NCBI GenBank assembly: GCA_905214865.1
Contig: CAJMNO010000036.1
Coordinates: 1 to 15,936, forward strand
Origin: an uncultured bacterium
GTDB lineage: Bacteria; Actinomycetota; Coriobacteriia; Coriobacteriales; Atopobiaceae
DNA: 15,936 bases
Direction: 5' to 3'
Positions 1 through 7,688 of this stretch are shown here, one piece after another. Position 1 is the stretch's first letter, and each line of letters begins with the position of its first letter. Made by a program: the position numbers and the translations under genes. Under the pieces are notes generated by a model, which had not been told where the DNA came from, did no database searches, and saw only the letters and a program-made list of their open reading frames with translations.

Positions 1-205
1 TCCCCTCGGGAAACCCGCTCCGAAGGGTTGACGAAACTATAGGAACACCCCCCGCACGCTTTTTGCATGCGGTATCGTTCACACCTCCATGAAGAAGCCC
101 ACGCTGCGGTTAGCATGCAACAGCGGCAACCTCATGGACGTACCATGCGTCCCTTCCCATCTTCCCAAGGAGGATGGCCGCTACGCCCGCAATTCGTAAT
201 ACAAC
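1..205. other. Non-coding left end, downstream of the GGDEF/EAL gene
   Basis: No credible gene is seen on either strand. Three structures are visible. Bases 2-9 pair with 20-27 (8 bp with one wobble, 10-nt loop on the minus transcript), forming a stable hairpin cut close by the window edge. TTGCATGC at 63-70 and GCATGCAA at 113-120 form an 8-bp inverted repeat about 42 bases apart. Bases 157-165 pair with 169-177 around a 3-nt loop. None is followed by a clear U-tract inside the window. The ORFs that start here are short and run antisense into the neighbouring gene. Confidence 0.5.
157..177. terminator. Weak hairpin after the GGDEF/EAL stop codon
   Basis: Nine pairs, 157-165 with 169-177, enclose a 3-nt loop, 29 bases past the TAA of the signalling gene. 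One pair is G-U on the plus transcript but an A-C mismatch on the minus transcript. No U-run follows in either direction. It could help end minus-strand transcription, but it is not a convincing intrinsic terminator. Confidence 0.2.
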
Positions 206-3200
206 TTACTCTTCGCTACCAAAGGCCCCTGCATCAAAATCCGTCACAATCCTATTTGGGTGGTTCCTCTTCGCCTCGTACATGTACCGATCTGCGCGAT
301 CGACGATGGACTTGCGGTCATCATCGTCCCTGACCACAGTCATGCCCATGGACACCTGGCAATCAATCGTTTGGCCACCCTCGGTGATGCGGCCCTTCTC
401 CGCGATCTTTGCAAATCGACGGGATGCGCCCCTGACGTCCTCGGCGCTCCTCAGGCGAAGGATGCCCACGAACTCGTCACCACCCCAGCGGCAGAAGTCA
501 TCGGTCTTCCTCCCAAACTTGCGGAGGGCGAGGGAGAAAGCCCTCAGGACCTTGTCCCCCGTCCCGTGACCGTAGGTGTTGTTGAGGTAATGCAGGTTGT
601 CGACGTCCGCGAAGAGAACCGCAAACTGACGGCCCGTGCGACGGTAGAGTTCCAGGGCATCGTCGATGCAGGACTCCATGTACTTTCTGCCGGGCAGACA
701 GGTCGTGGAATCCCTCGTCGCAGCCTCGTATATCTGCTTCACGAGGTCATGTTCGAAGTCGCCGTCCGCGAGTGGGACAAAGAGCGAGACTATCCTCTGA
801 ATCTTCCCCGTCTCGTCCCTCAGCGGGGAGAGCGTGTTTCGAATCAGAACGTCGCTTCCGTCCTTTGCCCTCATAAACATCTGGGTGGTCTGCGGTTTTC
901 CCGTTGCCAAGGCGAGAATCGCAGGGCAATCGTCCGTCGCAATCCTCACTCCGTTGGCATTGGAGCAGCCAAGCTTCGAGTCGATGCACCTCTTGCCCAC
1001 GATTTCGTCCGAGGCATAGCCAAGGAGCCGCTCCGCCTCATGGTTCCAGTATTCGACCGTTTGGTCGGGCAGCAGCACGTAGCACCCAATGGGAACGGAG
1101 TCCATCAGTCCCTTGAGGCCCTCCCAGGCGGCGGTCATATTGGTTTGGGGAGCCTTCTCCCCCTTGGATTCCTCCCCAAGGTCACCTCTGAAGAGAGAGC
1201 TGGTCACCCTATCGTGAAAGCTGATCAGCTCGTCGATGAGCGAGACCCTGACGTCCGCAAACAGCGTGACGTCGAGGTTCCCAACCTTGTGGATTGCCTC
1301 GACGCTCACTCGCACCCGACTGGCGATGTCCTGCAGCTCGCCCGGAAGACGATACTTGGCAAGGATTCCAAAACGTCCTCCCTCAAGATTGGTGACGGTA
1401 GCCTCGCACCCTATTGCATTCGCGATTGCTGCCGTACAGGCAGAGTCAAGCTCGCGCACCGCATCGCGGCCAATCCGCTCAAGGACCCTCGGGGTCTCGG
1501 GAATCTTGACGTAAATTGCGCCGAACTTCCTTCCGTTCAGCCGATAGTCCGCCTCGTACTCCATGAAGTCCTGGACGAACTCTTTGATGTCGTCACGTTT
1601 GCCCGAGGAGACCCCCTCCTGGCCGTCCCCAAACACCGGGTCCTCAGAGAAGCACCCCATCAGGCCGACAATCGCCCCATTGCGGTAGATTGGCCACTTG
1701 GTTGCATGGATGTTGCGGGTGGTGCCCCTGGCAATGCAGCGTCCCGAGACGGAACGGCTCACCTCCCCGGAGCTCAGGACGCCAAGCTCGGCATCCCGAT
1801 AGTGCTCCTCGTTTGGGTGCCATCCCATGTCCTCGTCCGTCTTGCCGATGATCTCGCCGGGCGAGGCAAATCCGTAGTAGTCGAGAAACGCGTTGCTTGC
1901 CCCCAGGAATCTGCGCTTGTCATCCTTCCAGAACACCTTGAGGGGAACGTTCTGCACAAGCGAGTCCCACAGTGAATCGCTCACGGACTGGTTACGCCCC
2001 GGAAGCAACGACTGCGAGTTCTCCTGAATGGTGCAGATGGTGTTTTCCAACCCCTGCATATCCAGGATGCGGATGCCATACATGGCCCTCGTTCTGCTTG
2101 AGTCCTGGACAAAGGTGAGCACATGCTCCATCCACCGATACCGACCGTCGGAATCAAGGGTGCGGAAGGCATCGCGCAGGACCATGTCATCGGCCTGCTC
2201 CAGGCGCTTCCTCATGGTATCGAGATTGAGAAATGCCGCATACCTGCTCTTGTCGGAATCAAAGACCCTGGGTATCAGGCTTGCGCACTCGCCCTTCTCG
2301 TCCCAAAGGGGCACCGACTGCTTCTCGGGGTCAGTTGAGAAGTTGGCGAACACGACGTCTTGGACCATGCCGTCCAAGAGGTTGATGTAGAAGATACTTT
2401 GATAATAGGCAAAGACGCTGACCGCAGCCGCCCTCAGCTCCACCAGCCCCTTCATCTGCTCGGACATGTCGGAGAAGCTCGCGACGATGACGCAGTGCCC
2501 GTCCACCTGGCTGACGCAGCGGAAGCGGAAGAGCATCTCCCTTCCAAAGAACGTGATTGACTGCTCCCCCACCTTCCCGGACTTCTTCGCAAACACCGCC
2601 GCCCTGTCCAGGTCGTTGCCGGACAGCGAGTTCCAATCGTTCACGGCGTCCTCGAAGTCCTTGGGTCCGCTCGCCCCATACTGGGGGAACATGTCCACAG
2701 CCGCCCTGTTGTACTGCAGGATGTGGAATTTCCCGTCGTAGTAGTCATACATCACGAGCGGGGATTCCGTGAGAAAGTTGACGTAGGCAGCTTCGTCGAG
2801 CAGCATCTTCTGCCTTGCGTCCTCGATCGAGCTGCCGCTCCTCAGACAGGCGTTCAGCGCGTCGTCAAACGGGAGGGGCTTCCCAAACAGGTACCCCTGC
2901 ATCTTTGCGCAGCCCGCCATCCTGAGAAAGTTTGCCTGCTCCTCGGTCTCGACACCCTCTGCCAGCGTCCTGATCCCAATGGCCTTGTCCATGGCGATTA
3001 CCGAGGAGATGATCTTGCGGGAGCGCTCCGTATCCTTGCGCAGGAACTCCATGTCGAGCTTGAGGACGTCGAAGTCGTAGTCCTTGAGAAGGTTCAGCGA
3101 GCTGTAGCCGCTTCCGAAGTCGTCCATCAAGACCTCGTAGCCAGCCTCGCGGAAGCGATTGAGCGCGTCGACGATCGCCTTCTCCTGGGAGGCGATGGCG

Positions 3201-4504
3201 CTCTCCGTTACCTCGATGTGAAGGATGTGCCGGGGGATGTCGTACTTCCTCACGAGCGACTCGACCTCGCCAAAGATGTCACGGCACAGGAAGTCGACCC
3301 GAGACAGGTTAACGGAGATGGGTATCTCGGTCATGCCCCTTCGGCTTCGCTCCGAGGTGCGCTCGACGACCTGCTTGATGACGCAGAGGTCGAGCTTCCA
3401 GATCTGGCGCGACTCCTCGAGGGGGCCCACGAAGACCGCAGGCGAGAGGAGCCCCCTTGTGGGGTCGTCCCATCGAGCGAGGGCTTCCATGCCACAGAGG
3501 TTGCCCGTGCTCGAACGAATGATCGGCTGGTAGTAGACGCGAATCCAGCCGTTGCGGATTGCCTCGTCGATGTTGGAGATGACGTACACCGTATTCTCCA
3601 GACGCCTCCCCATCTCCTCGTCATAGACGGAGAAGCTGGTTCCCGGATGCTTCCTGCAGTCGTCGCAGGCAGCCTTCGCGCGGTTGCAAATCGTCTCCGG
3701 GCTCGATTCGTGATCGCTCCAGATGCTTGCACCCATCCTGATGCCAACACCCTTCGGCGCAATCTCCTGAAACAGCTCTCGGACCGAGACAACCTTGGCC
3801 CTCATGTTGGCCGAATGGATCAGGACGGCAAAGTGGTCGACGTCAAACCGCGATATCGCATTGACCGGAAACATCGCCCTAAGCTGGTCCCCCACGGACT
3901 TGAGAAACGCGTCCCCTGCCGATATTCCCTTGCGCATGTTGATGGAGCGGAAGTTCACCACGTCTATGTAGAGGACCGCAAGCTCCGACTCGTCCCGATC
4001 CGGGTTGAACTTCCTCCTCCATCTCTGCATGACCTGAAAGAAGGAGTTCATGGGCATCAGCCCGGTGATGGGGTCAAGCGTTTCGACCCGATCGAGGTCT
4101 CCCAGAAGGCCCCGACCGACCGTAAGGTCGACGACTATGGGGTCTCCGTCCGTGGTCCTCCATGCGACGGATCGGACGCGAATTAGCTGCCAGCGATCGT
4201 CTCCCTGGCTGATATGGCATTCGTATGTGACTGACGTGCCGGGGGTATCCAGCACTCGCTGCTCGTTGCCCTTAACGAGCTCCATGTCATCCGGGCTGAG
4301 GAAGTTCCAGAAGTTCCCGTCGCACGAGTCGATGAGGTCTGCCGTCGATGCCTTCCCGAACATATCCAGGCACCTCTGGTTCGCGAAGACCAACGCTCGC
4401 CCGCCGCCCTTCAACGTATACGCGAGCACCGGCATCGGAATGGTGTTGAGAATGTCAAAGAGCGTCTGCGGGGAACGCTCCTCAGAGACAATCTTCGATG
4501 CCAT
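206..4504 (-). CDS. Large multi-PAS GGDEF/EAL cyclic-di-GMP signalling protein
   Basis: A 1432-residue protein, predicted cytoplasmic because no membrane segment is evident. The order is PAS (about 15-125), degenerate GGDEF (DVDHF at 221-225), EAL (EAL at 340-342), two weak PAS-like stretches (about 550-820), PAS (about 846-960), degenerate GGDEF (EGGRF at 1041-1045), PAS (about 1130-1240) and an intact C-terminal GGDEF (GGDEF at 1341-1345). The EAL domain keeps the phosphodiesterase signatures SVNLS, IEVTES, DDFGSGYSSL, LKLD, AEGVE and QGYLFGKP, so it should cleave c-di-GMP. The last GGDEF has a product-inhibition I-site, RKTD at 1332-1335, five residues before the motif, so it should make c-di-GMP. 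The start is placed at ATG 4504, with GAAGGG six bases upstream. An in-frame GTG at 4528 lacks a good ribosome site. Sampled GC is lower than in the Sec genes. Inputs sensed by the PAS domains are unknown. Confidence 0.9.
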   Translation of the reverse strand: MASKIVSEERSPQTLFDILNTIPMPVLAYTLKGGGRALVFANQRCLDMFGKASTADLIDSCDGNFWNFLSPDDMELVKGNEQRVLDTPGTSVTYECHISQGDDRWQLIRVRSVAWRTTDGDPIVVDLTVGRGLLGDLDRVETLDPITGLMPMNSFFQVMQRWRRKFNPDRDESELAVLYIDVVNFRSINMRKGISAGDAFLKSVGDQLRAMFPVNAISRFDVDHFAVLIHSANMRAKVVSVRELFQEIAPKGVGIRMGASIWSDHESSPETICNRAKAACDDCRKHPGTSFSVYDEEMGRRLENTVYVISNIDEAIRNGWIRVYYQPIIRSSTGNLCGMEALARWDDPTRGLLSPAVFVGPLEESRQIWKLDLCVIKQVVERTSERSRRGMTEIPISVNLSRVDFLCRDIFGEVESLVRKYDIPRHILHIEVTESAIASQEKAIVDALNRFREAGYEVLMDDFGSGYSSLNLLKDYDFDVLKLDMEFLRKDTERSRKIISSVIAMDKAIGIRTLAEGVETEEQANFLRMAGCAKMQGYLFGKPLPFDDALNACLRSGSSIEDARQKMLLDEAAYVNFLTESPLVMYDYYDGKFHILQYNRAAVDMFPQYGASGPKDFEDAVNDWNSLSGNDLDRAAVFAKKSGKVGEQSITFFGREMLFRFRCVSQVDGHCVIVASFSDMSEQMKGLVELRAAAVSVFAYYQSIFYINLLDGMVQDVVFANFSTDPEKQSVPLWDEKGECASLIPRVFDSDKSRYAAFLNLDTMRKRLEQADDMVLRDAFRTLDSDGRYRWMEHVLTFVQDSSRTRAMYGIRILDMQGLENTICTIQENSQSLLPGRNQSVSDSLWDSLVQNVPLKVFWKDDKRRFLGASNAFLDYYGFASPGEIIGKTDEDMGWHPNEEHYRDAELGVLSSGEVSRSVSGRCIARGTTRNIHATKWPIYRNGAIVGLMGCFSEDPVFGDGQEGVSSGKRDDIKEFVQDFMEYEADYRLNGRKFGAIYVKIPETPRVLERIGRDAVRELDSACTAAIANAIGCEATVTNLEGGRFGILAKYRLPGELQDIASRVRVSVEAIHKVGNLDVTLFADVRVSLIDELISFHDRVTSSLFRGDLGEESKGEKAPQTNMTAAWEGLKGLMDSVPIGCYVLLPDQTVEYWNHEAERLLGYASDEIVGKRCIDSKLGCSNANGVRIATDDCPAILALATGKPQTTQMFMRAKDGSDVLIRNTLSPLRDETGKIQRIVSLFVPLADGDFEHDLVKQIYEAATRDSTTCLPGRKYMESCIDDALELYRRTGRQFAVLFADVDNLHYLNNTYGHGTGDKVLRAFSLALRKFGRKTDDFCRWGGDEFVGILRLRSAEDVRGASRRFAKIAEKGRITEGGQTIDCQVSMGMTVVRDDDDRKSIVDRADRYMYEAKRNHPNRIVTDFDAGAFGSEE

Positions 4505-4569
4505 GGCAATCCCTTCGCGACTGAGCACGCATGCGTTTCAGAACCCGACCAACGCTCTTGTCCTGGGTC

Positions 4570-4597
4570 AGTTTACGGAGGGGGCGTCAGGGGTCAA
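4570..4597 (-). promoter_or_regulatory. Candidate housekeeping-sigma promoter for the GGDEF/EAL gene
   Basis: On the minus strand TTGACC (-35, 4597-4592, 5 of 6 to consensus) is separated by 16 bases from TAAACT (-10, 4575-4570, 4 of 6). Transcription would begin near 4563, giving a leader of about 60 bases before the ATG at 4504. A second, weaker pair just upstream is TTGCAA, 17 bases, TAGTAC. This supports a transcript separate from the Sec operon, judged by eye only. Confidence 0.4.
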
Positions 4598-4653
4598 TCT
4601 TGTACTATTCCCAAGCCGACGGATTTGCAACCAGCTCGCTAGCGCCATCGGGC

Positions 4654-4671
4654 AACCCTTTCAACCCTTTC
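4654..4671 (-). repeat. Tandem 9-mer upstream of the candidate promoter
   Basis: Two perfect head-to-tail copies of GAAAGGGTT (minus strand) lie about 57 bases upstream of the proposed -35. Direct repeats there can be activator sites, but two copies alone may be chance. No regulator is implied by the sequence. Confidence 0.3.
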
Positions 4672-4708
4672 GGCACGCTGAAAGCAGGAACCCGGCGGGG
4701 GTGGCCTG

Positions 4709-4724
4709 CAGGCAGAATTGCCTG
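4709..4724 (-). terminator. Weak GC hairpin after gtfB, possible operon end
   Basis: On the minus transcript CAGGCA and TGCCTG pair (6 bp) around a 4-nt loop, about 45 bases past the gtfB stop, flanked by G-rich then C-rich runs that could extend it imperfectly. No U-tract follows. It is the only candidate for an end to the accessory Sec transcript, and termination could equally be factor-dependent. Confidence 0.3.
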
Positions 4725-4768
4725 GCCCCTCTCCCCCGGCACTGCCCATACGAGAATAGGCGAGAGGG

Positions 4769-6208
4769 TCAGCGCTCCCCGAGCAGCCGACGGTATGCCT
4801 CCGGGCCCTCGGTCATCGCCGCCGCCCGCTGCAGCCCCAGGTGCCTCTGCAGCTCGTCCCGAGAGGAGTGCAGCCCCCGCAGCAGGGCGATCAGTCCGTC
4901 TGCGTCGTCGAACACGTGCTCCGGACTCACGTAGCGCGGGCGGTGCAGCGTATTGGAGAAGCCCAGGATCAGCTGGTTGTTGAGGAACGCCCGCTTGACG
5001 GACGAGACGATCTCGCTCCCGCGGTTGATGTCGAGATACCAGTCGCACTCCTGGAGCAGCCGGGCAAGGATGGCCTTGGAGGCCACGGGATAGAGGCGCG
5101 CGTTGGGCTCTGACCCAAAGGCCATCAGCTTGCCGGACATCTCCGTGACGGCGGCGATGTGGAAGCGCATGTTGGGCAGCGCCCTCACGATCTGGCCGAG
5201 CGCCTCGATCTGGTCGGAGTTGGTGCAGATCAGGACGTCGTCGCCGGCTGCGTTGGCCCGCTCGAAGCCATACGCAAAGCCAAAGGGGCGGACGTAGTCG
5301 GCCGACGCCCCCAGCGAGAGGAGTGCCTGGCAGCTCTTCCCGTCCTGCACCAGGATTTGCCTGGTATGGGAGTTCCCGCGCAGGATCATCTGCATGTTCC
5401 CGGGGATGTCGCTGCGGGGACCCTCCTGCCAGAACAGCACGTTGCCGGCGGGATGCATGGCAAGGCGCTGGCTCACGAAGAGCGGGTACGAGAGCGAGTT
5501 GTAGAAGATCCGCTGGCCCTCCAGCCCAAGCTCCCGCAAAACGGCCACCGCGAGCTCCGTCCTGTTGCGGTAGCGGCGGGTGACCCCGTTGCGCGAGACG
5601 ATCAGGTCGCCGGTCACGTAGTTCTCCACGATGCGCTCGCGGCCCCGGTCGTCAAACCAGGAGCAGCAGAACCGCTCCCCGCGCTCGTTGAACGTGGTCC
5701 TGGCATAGAGCTGGCCCTGGAGGTCGTAGTGGTCCGTGAAGCGCACCGTGCCCGCCTCGTCCAGCCAGTCCACGTCGCTGACGATGCGGCTCGCCTCCGT
5801 GCGCGCGTAGAAGATCCTGCCCCGCAGGTGGTTGCGGTCGAAGACCTTGCCCGAGACCCCGTCGGCGGTGATCTCCCAGTAGTCGGGGAGCTCGATCTGG
5901 TTGAAGTGGCGGCCCGTCCCGGGCGTCCAGCCCGCATGGGCAAGGCGGTAGTCCCGCCCCTGGGCCGCGTCCCTCTCCCCCGCCTCGCGCACGGCGCCCG
6001 GAAACGCGCTCCTCACGGAGTCGTCCGCGGCAAGCCGGTACAGGGAGGTCATGCCCTCCGGCAGGCAGGCGTCCTCGGAGAGCACGATCGTGGGCCCCGA
6101 GAAGCCCGCCCGCCAAAAGGAGTCGGCGAGCATCCCCGCCATCTCGTCGTAGTGGTCAAGCAGGAGGACGCCCTCCCCGCTCACCTTGTCCCAATCACGC
6201 CGTTCCAT
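4769..6208 (-). CDS. gtfB: Accessory Sec glycosyltransferase-associated protein GtfB
   Basis: A 479-residue partner of GtfA. In the family GtfB binds the unmodified and partly modified serine-rich repeats and, with GtfA, forms the cytosolic O-GlcNAc transferase that glycosylates the adhesin before export. The N-terminus (LLLDHYDEM, then GPTIVLSEDACLPEGMTSLYRL) has the typical GtfB pattern of a degenerate GT-B Rossmann domain. A beta-rich insert follows (FNERGERFCCSWFDDRGRE, near residues 170-190), then a C-terminal domain ending in NNQLILGFSNTLHRPRYVSPEHVF and a helical tail. No clear EX7E catalytic motif was seen, consistent with a substrate-binding subunit. The ATG at 6208 lies inside gtfA (28-bp overlap) with only a weak ribosome site, so it is probably translationally coupled to gtfA. 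It is the last gene of the operon. Confidence 0.92.
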   Translation of the reverse strand: MERRDWDKVSGEGVLLLDHYDEMAGMLADSFWRAGFSGPTIVLSEDACLPEGMTSLYRLAADDSVRSAFPGAVREAGERDAAQGRDYRLAHAGWTPGTGRHFNQIELPDYWEITADGVSGKVFDRNHLRGRIFYARTEASRIVSDVDWLDEAGTVRFTDHYDLQGQLYARTTFNERGERFCCSWFDDRGRERIVENYVTGDLIVSRNGVTRRYRNRTELAVAVLRELGLEGQRIFYNSLSYPLFVSQRLAMHPAGNVLFWQEGPRSDIPGNMQMILRGNSHTRQILVQDGKSCQALLSLGASADYVRPFGFAYGFERANAAGDDVLICTNSDQIEALGQIVRALPNMRFHIAAVTEMSGKLMAFGSEPNARLYPVASKAILARLLQECDWYLDINRGSEIVSSVKRAFLNNQLILGFSNTLHRPRYVSPEHVFDDADGLIALLRGLHSSRDELQRHLGLQRAAAMTEGPEAYRRLLGER

Positions 6209-7677
6209 CGCTCAGCCACACGCTCCGTAAGGTAGTCTTCCGCAATCTGGTAGGACCGGCGCTCGAAGGCAGCGTGGTCGTCGTGCAGGAAGTAGCGCAC
6301 CACGCAGTCAGCCAGCGCCCGCACCCGCTCCCCCTCGGTCATGGCCTCCCAGACCGGGACCAGGTACCCGTTTTCCCCGTCGTCGATGAAGGTCGGGTTG
6401 CCGTAGGGCACGTCGAAGCCGATCATGGCGAGCCCGCTGCCCACCGCCTCCATCAGGCTCAGGCCAAAGCCCTCGCTCGTGGAGCCGGACAGGTACAGCT
6501 CGTAGTTGGGGTACACCTGAGCCATGTCCATCTGCCCCAGAAGGCGCACGTACTGGCCCGCGCCGCGCTCCCGCACCAGCGCCTGGAGGCGGCCGAGCTC
6601 TGACCCCTCGCCACAGATGTCCAGCGTCAGGCCCGGGACCCGCTCCCTCGCCAGCACGATGGCCTCGATCACCCAGTCCAGGTGCTTCTCCGATGCCAGG
6701 CGGGACGCCGTGACGACCGAGAACGGCCTGCGCGGCTTGGAGGGCCTGGTCAGGTGGTCAAGGCTCCCCACGGGAATCACGACGATCCGAGGTGCCTCGC
6801 CCACGTAGCGACGAAACTGCTCGGCCATGAGGTCCGCCTGCGCCTGTGTCGAGGTCACGAAGAAGTCGATGTGGCGGTACATGTCGAAGGGGTACTCGTA
6901 GTAGTTGTTCCACAGGACGTGCCTGTTGTCGGTCCCGGACACGCTGTAGTGGTCCGCGTGGACCACGACGCCGACCCTCGCATCGCCCACGTTCTGCAGG
7001 ATCGCCTGCCCTATGCCGGTCGTGCGGTCGATGATCACGGTGTCGCTCGCGGAGAGGTTCAGGCTGCGCACGAGGTGGCCCACCAGGTCCTCCTTGGAGA
7101 AGAGCACCTGGTCGGCAAAGCGGAACGTCGACCCGTTGGCAGAGGGCATCTCCTCGTAGGCCACGGAGCCGTCCTCGTTGAAGAAGCGCCTGAGGTACAG
7201 GTGCGCCCGTCCGTCGAGCGGTGCGTAGTACTCCGAGTAGATGCGCCCGTAGGTAAAGTAGTCCTTGCGGATCAGCCTGCCACCCGACACGTACTCCACG
7301 CGATGGAGGAGGTCGTGCCTCTCGTCCGTGAAGTACAGCGTGCAGTAGTCCCCCTGCCCCGCAAACTGCAGCCTGCCGACCTTCCCGTCACGGGTGACCA
7401 CGAAGTCCTGGTCGCCGATCGTGTCCTGGAACTGCGCCAGGGTGTAGGTGACCGGCGAGACGCGGAAGTCCGTGAAGTGGGTGTAGAGCCAGTCCACCTC
7501 GTCGTCCTCGAAGCCGATCGCCCGGGTGAAGTGCTCTATGTTCTCCTGTGGGAACATGTCGGTGAACACGAACCGGGCAGGTTCCCCGAGCGCGCGGAAC
7601 ATGCGGGCGCGGTACAGTTGGGCGTACTCGACGCCACTCGACGCCCACCCGATCCCGAGGTTGAAGTTGTAGACCAT
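6181..7677 (-). CDS. gtfA: Accessory Sec O-GlcNAc transferase catalytic subunit GtfA
   Basis: A 498-residue GT4-type (GT-B fold) transferase. In the family it moves GlcNAc from UDP-GlcNAc to serine or threonine of the adhesin repeats, acting with GtfB in the cytoplasm. The N-terminus (VYNFNLGIGWASSGVEYAQL) is the diagnostic GtfA start with its glycine-rich loop. A beta-rich add-on follows at about 100-185 (GKVGRLQF through RRFFNEDGSVAYEE). The C-terminal donor-binding half has VVTASRLASEKHLDWVIEAI, DICGEGSELGRL and the retaining-transferase EX7E pair E402/E410 in SEGFGLSLMEA. The ATG at 7677 has AGAGGGG five bases upstream. The gene starts 11 bases after secA2 ends and overlaps gtfB by 28 bp. 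The key catalytic motif is intact. Confidence 0.95.
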   Translation of the reverse strand: MVYNFNLGIGWASSGVEYAQLYRARMFRALGEPARFVFTDMFPQENIEHFTRAIGFEDDEVDWLYTHFTDFRVSPVTYTLAQFQDTIGDQDFVVTRDGKVGRLQFAGQGDYCTLYFTDERHDLLHRVEYVSGGRLIRKDYFTYGRIYSEYYAPLDGRAHLYLRRFFNEDGSVAYEEMPSANGSTFRFADQVLFSKEDLVGHLVRSLNLSASDTVIIDRTTGIGQAILQNVGDARVGVVVHADHYSVSGTDNRHVLWNNYYEYPFDMYRHIDFFVTSTQAQADLMAEQFRRYVGEAPRIVVIPVGSLDHLTRPSKPRRPFSVVTASRLASEKHLDWVIEAIVLARERVPGLTLDICGEGSELGRLQALVRERGAGQYVRLLGQMDMAQVYPNYELYLSGSTSEGFGLSLMEAVGSGLAMIGFDVPYGNPTFIDDGENGYLVPVWEAMTEGERVRALADCVVRYFLHDDHAAFERRSYQIAEDYLTERVAERWNGVIGTR

Positions 7678-7688
7678 CGTCGCCCCTC

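Larger units (their letters stand above)
4505..4768. other. Intergenic gap between gtfB and the GGDEF/EAL gene
   Basis: About 264 bases without a credible gene. Reading the minus strand, it holds a short GC-rich hairpin soon after gtfB (4709-4724), a tandem 9-mer GAAAGGGTT (4654-4671), a candidate promoter (4570-4597) and the leader of the signalling gene. No asp4 or asp5-like ORF (short hydrophobic proteins that follow gtfB in some streptococci) could be recognised. Confidence 0.6.

Noticed and set aside
36..41. TATAGT as a -10 box on the minus strand
   Set aside because: No acceptable -35 hexamer was found 16-18 bases upstream, and no gene follows within the window.
260..4186. Long plus-strand open frames (260-1975 and 2723-4186)
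   Set aside because: They lie antisense to the clearly conserved PAS/GGDEF/EAL gene, show no family motif and are typical codon-bias shadows in GC-rich DNA.
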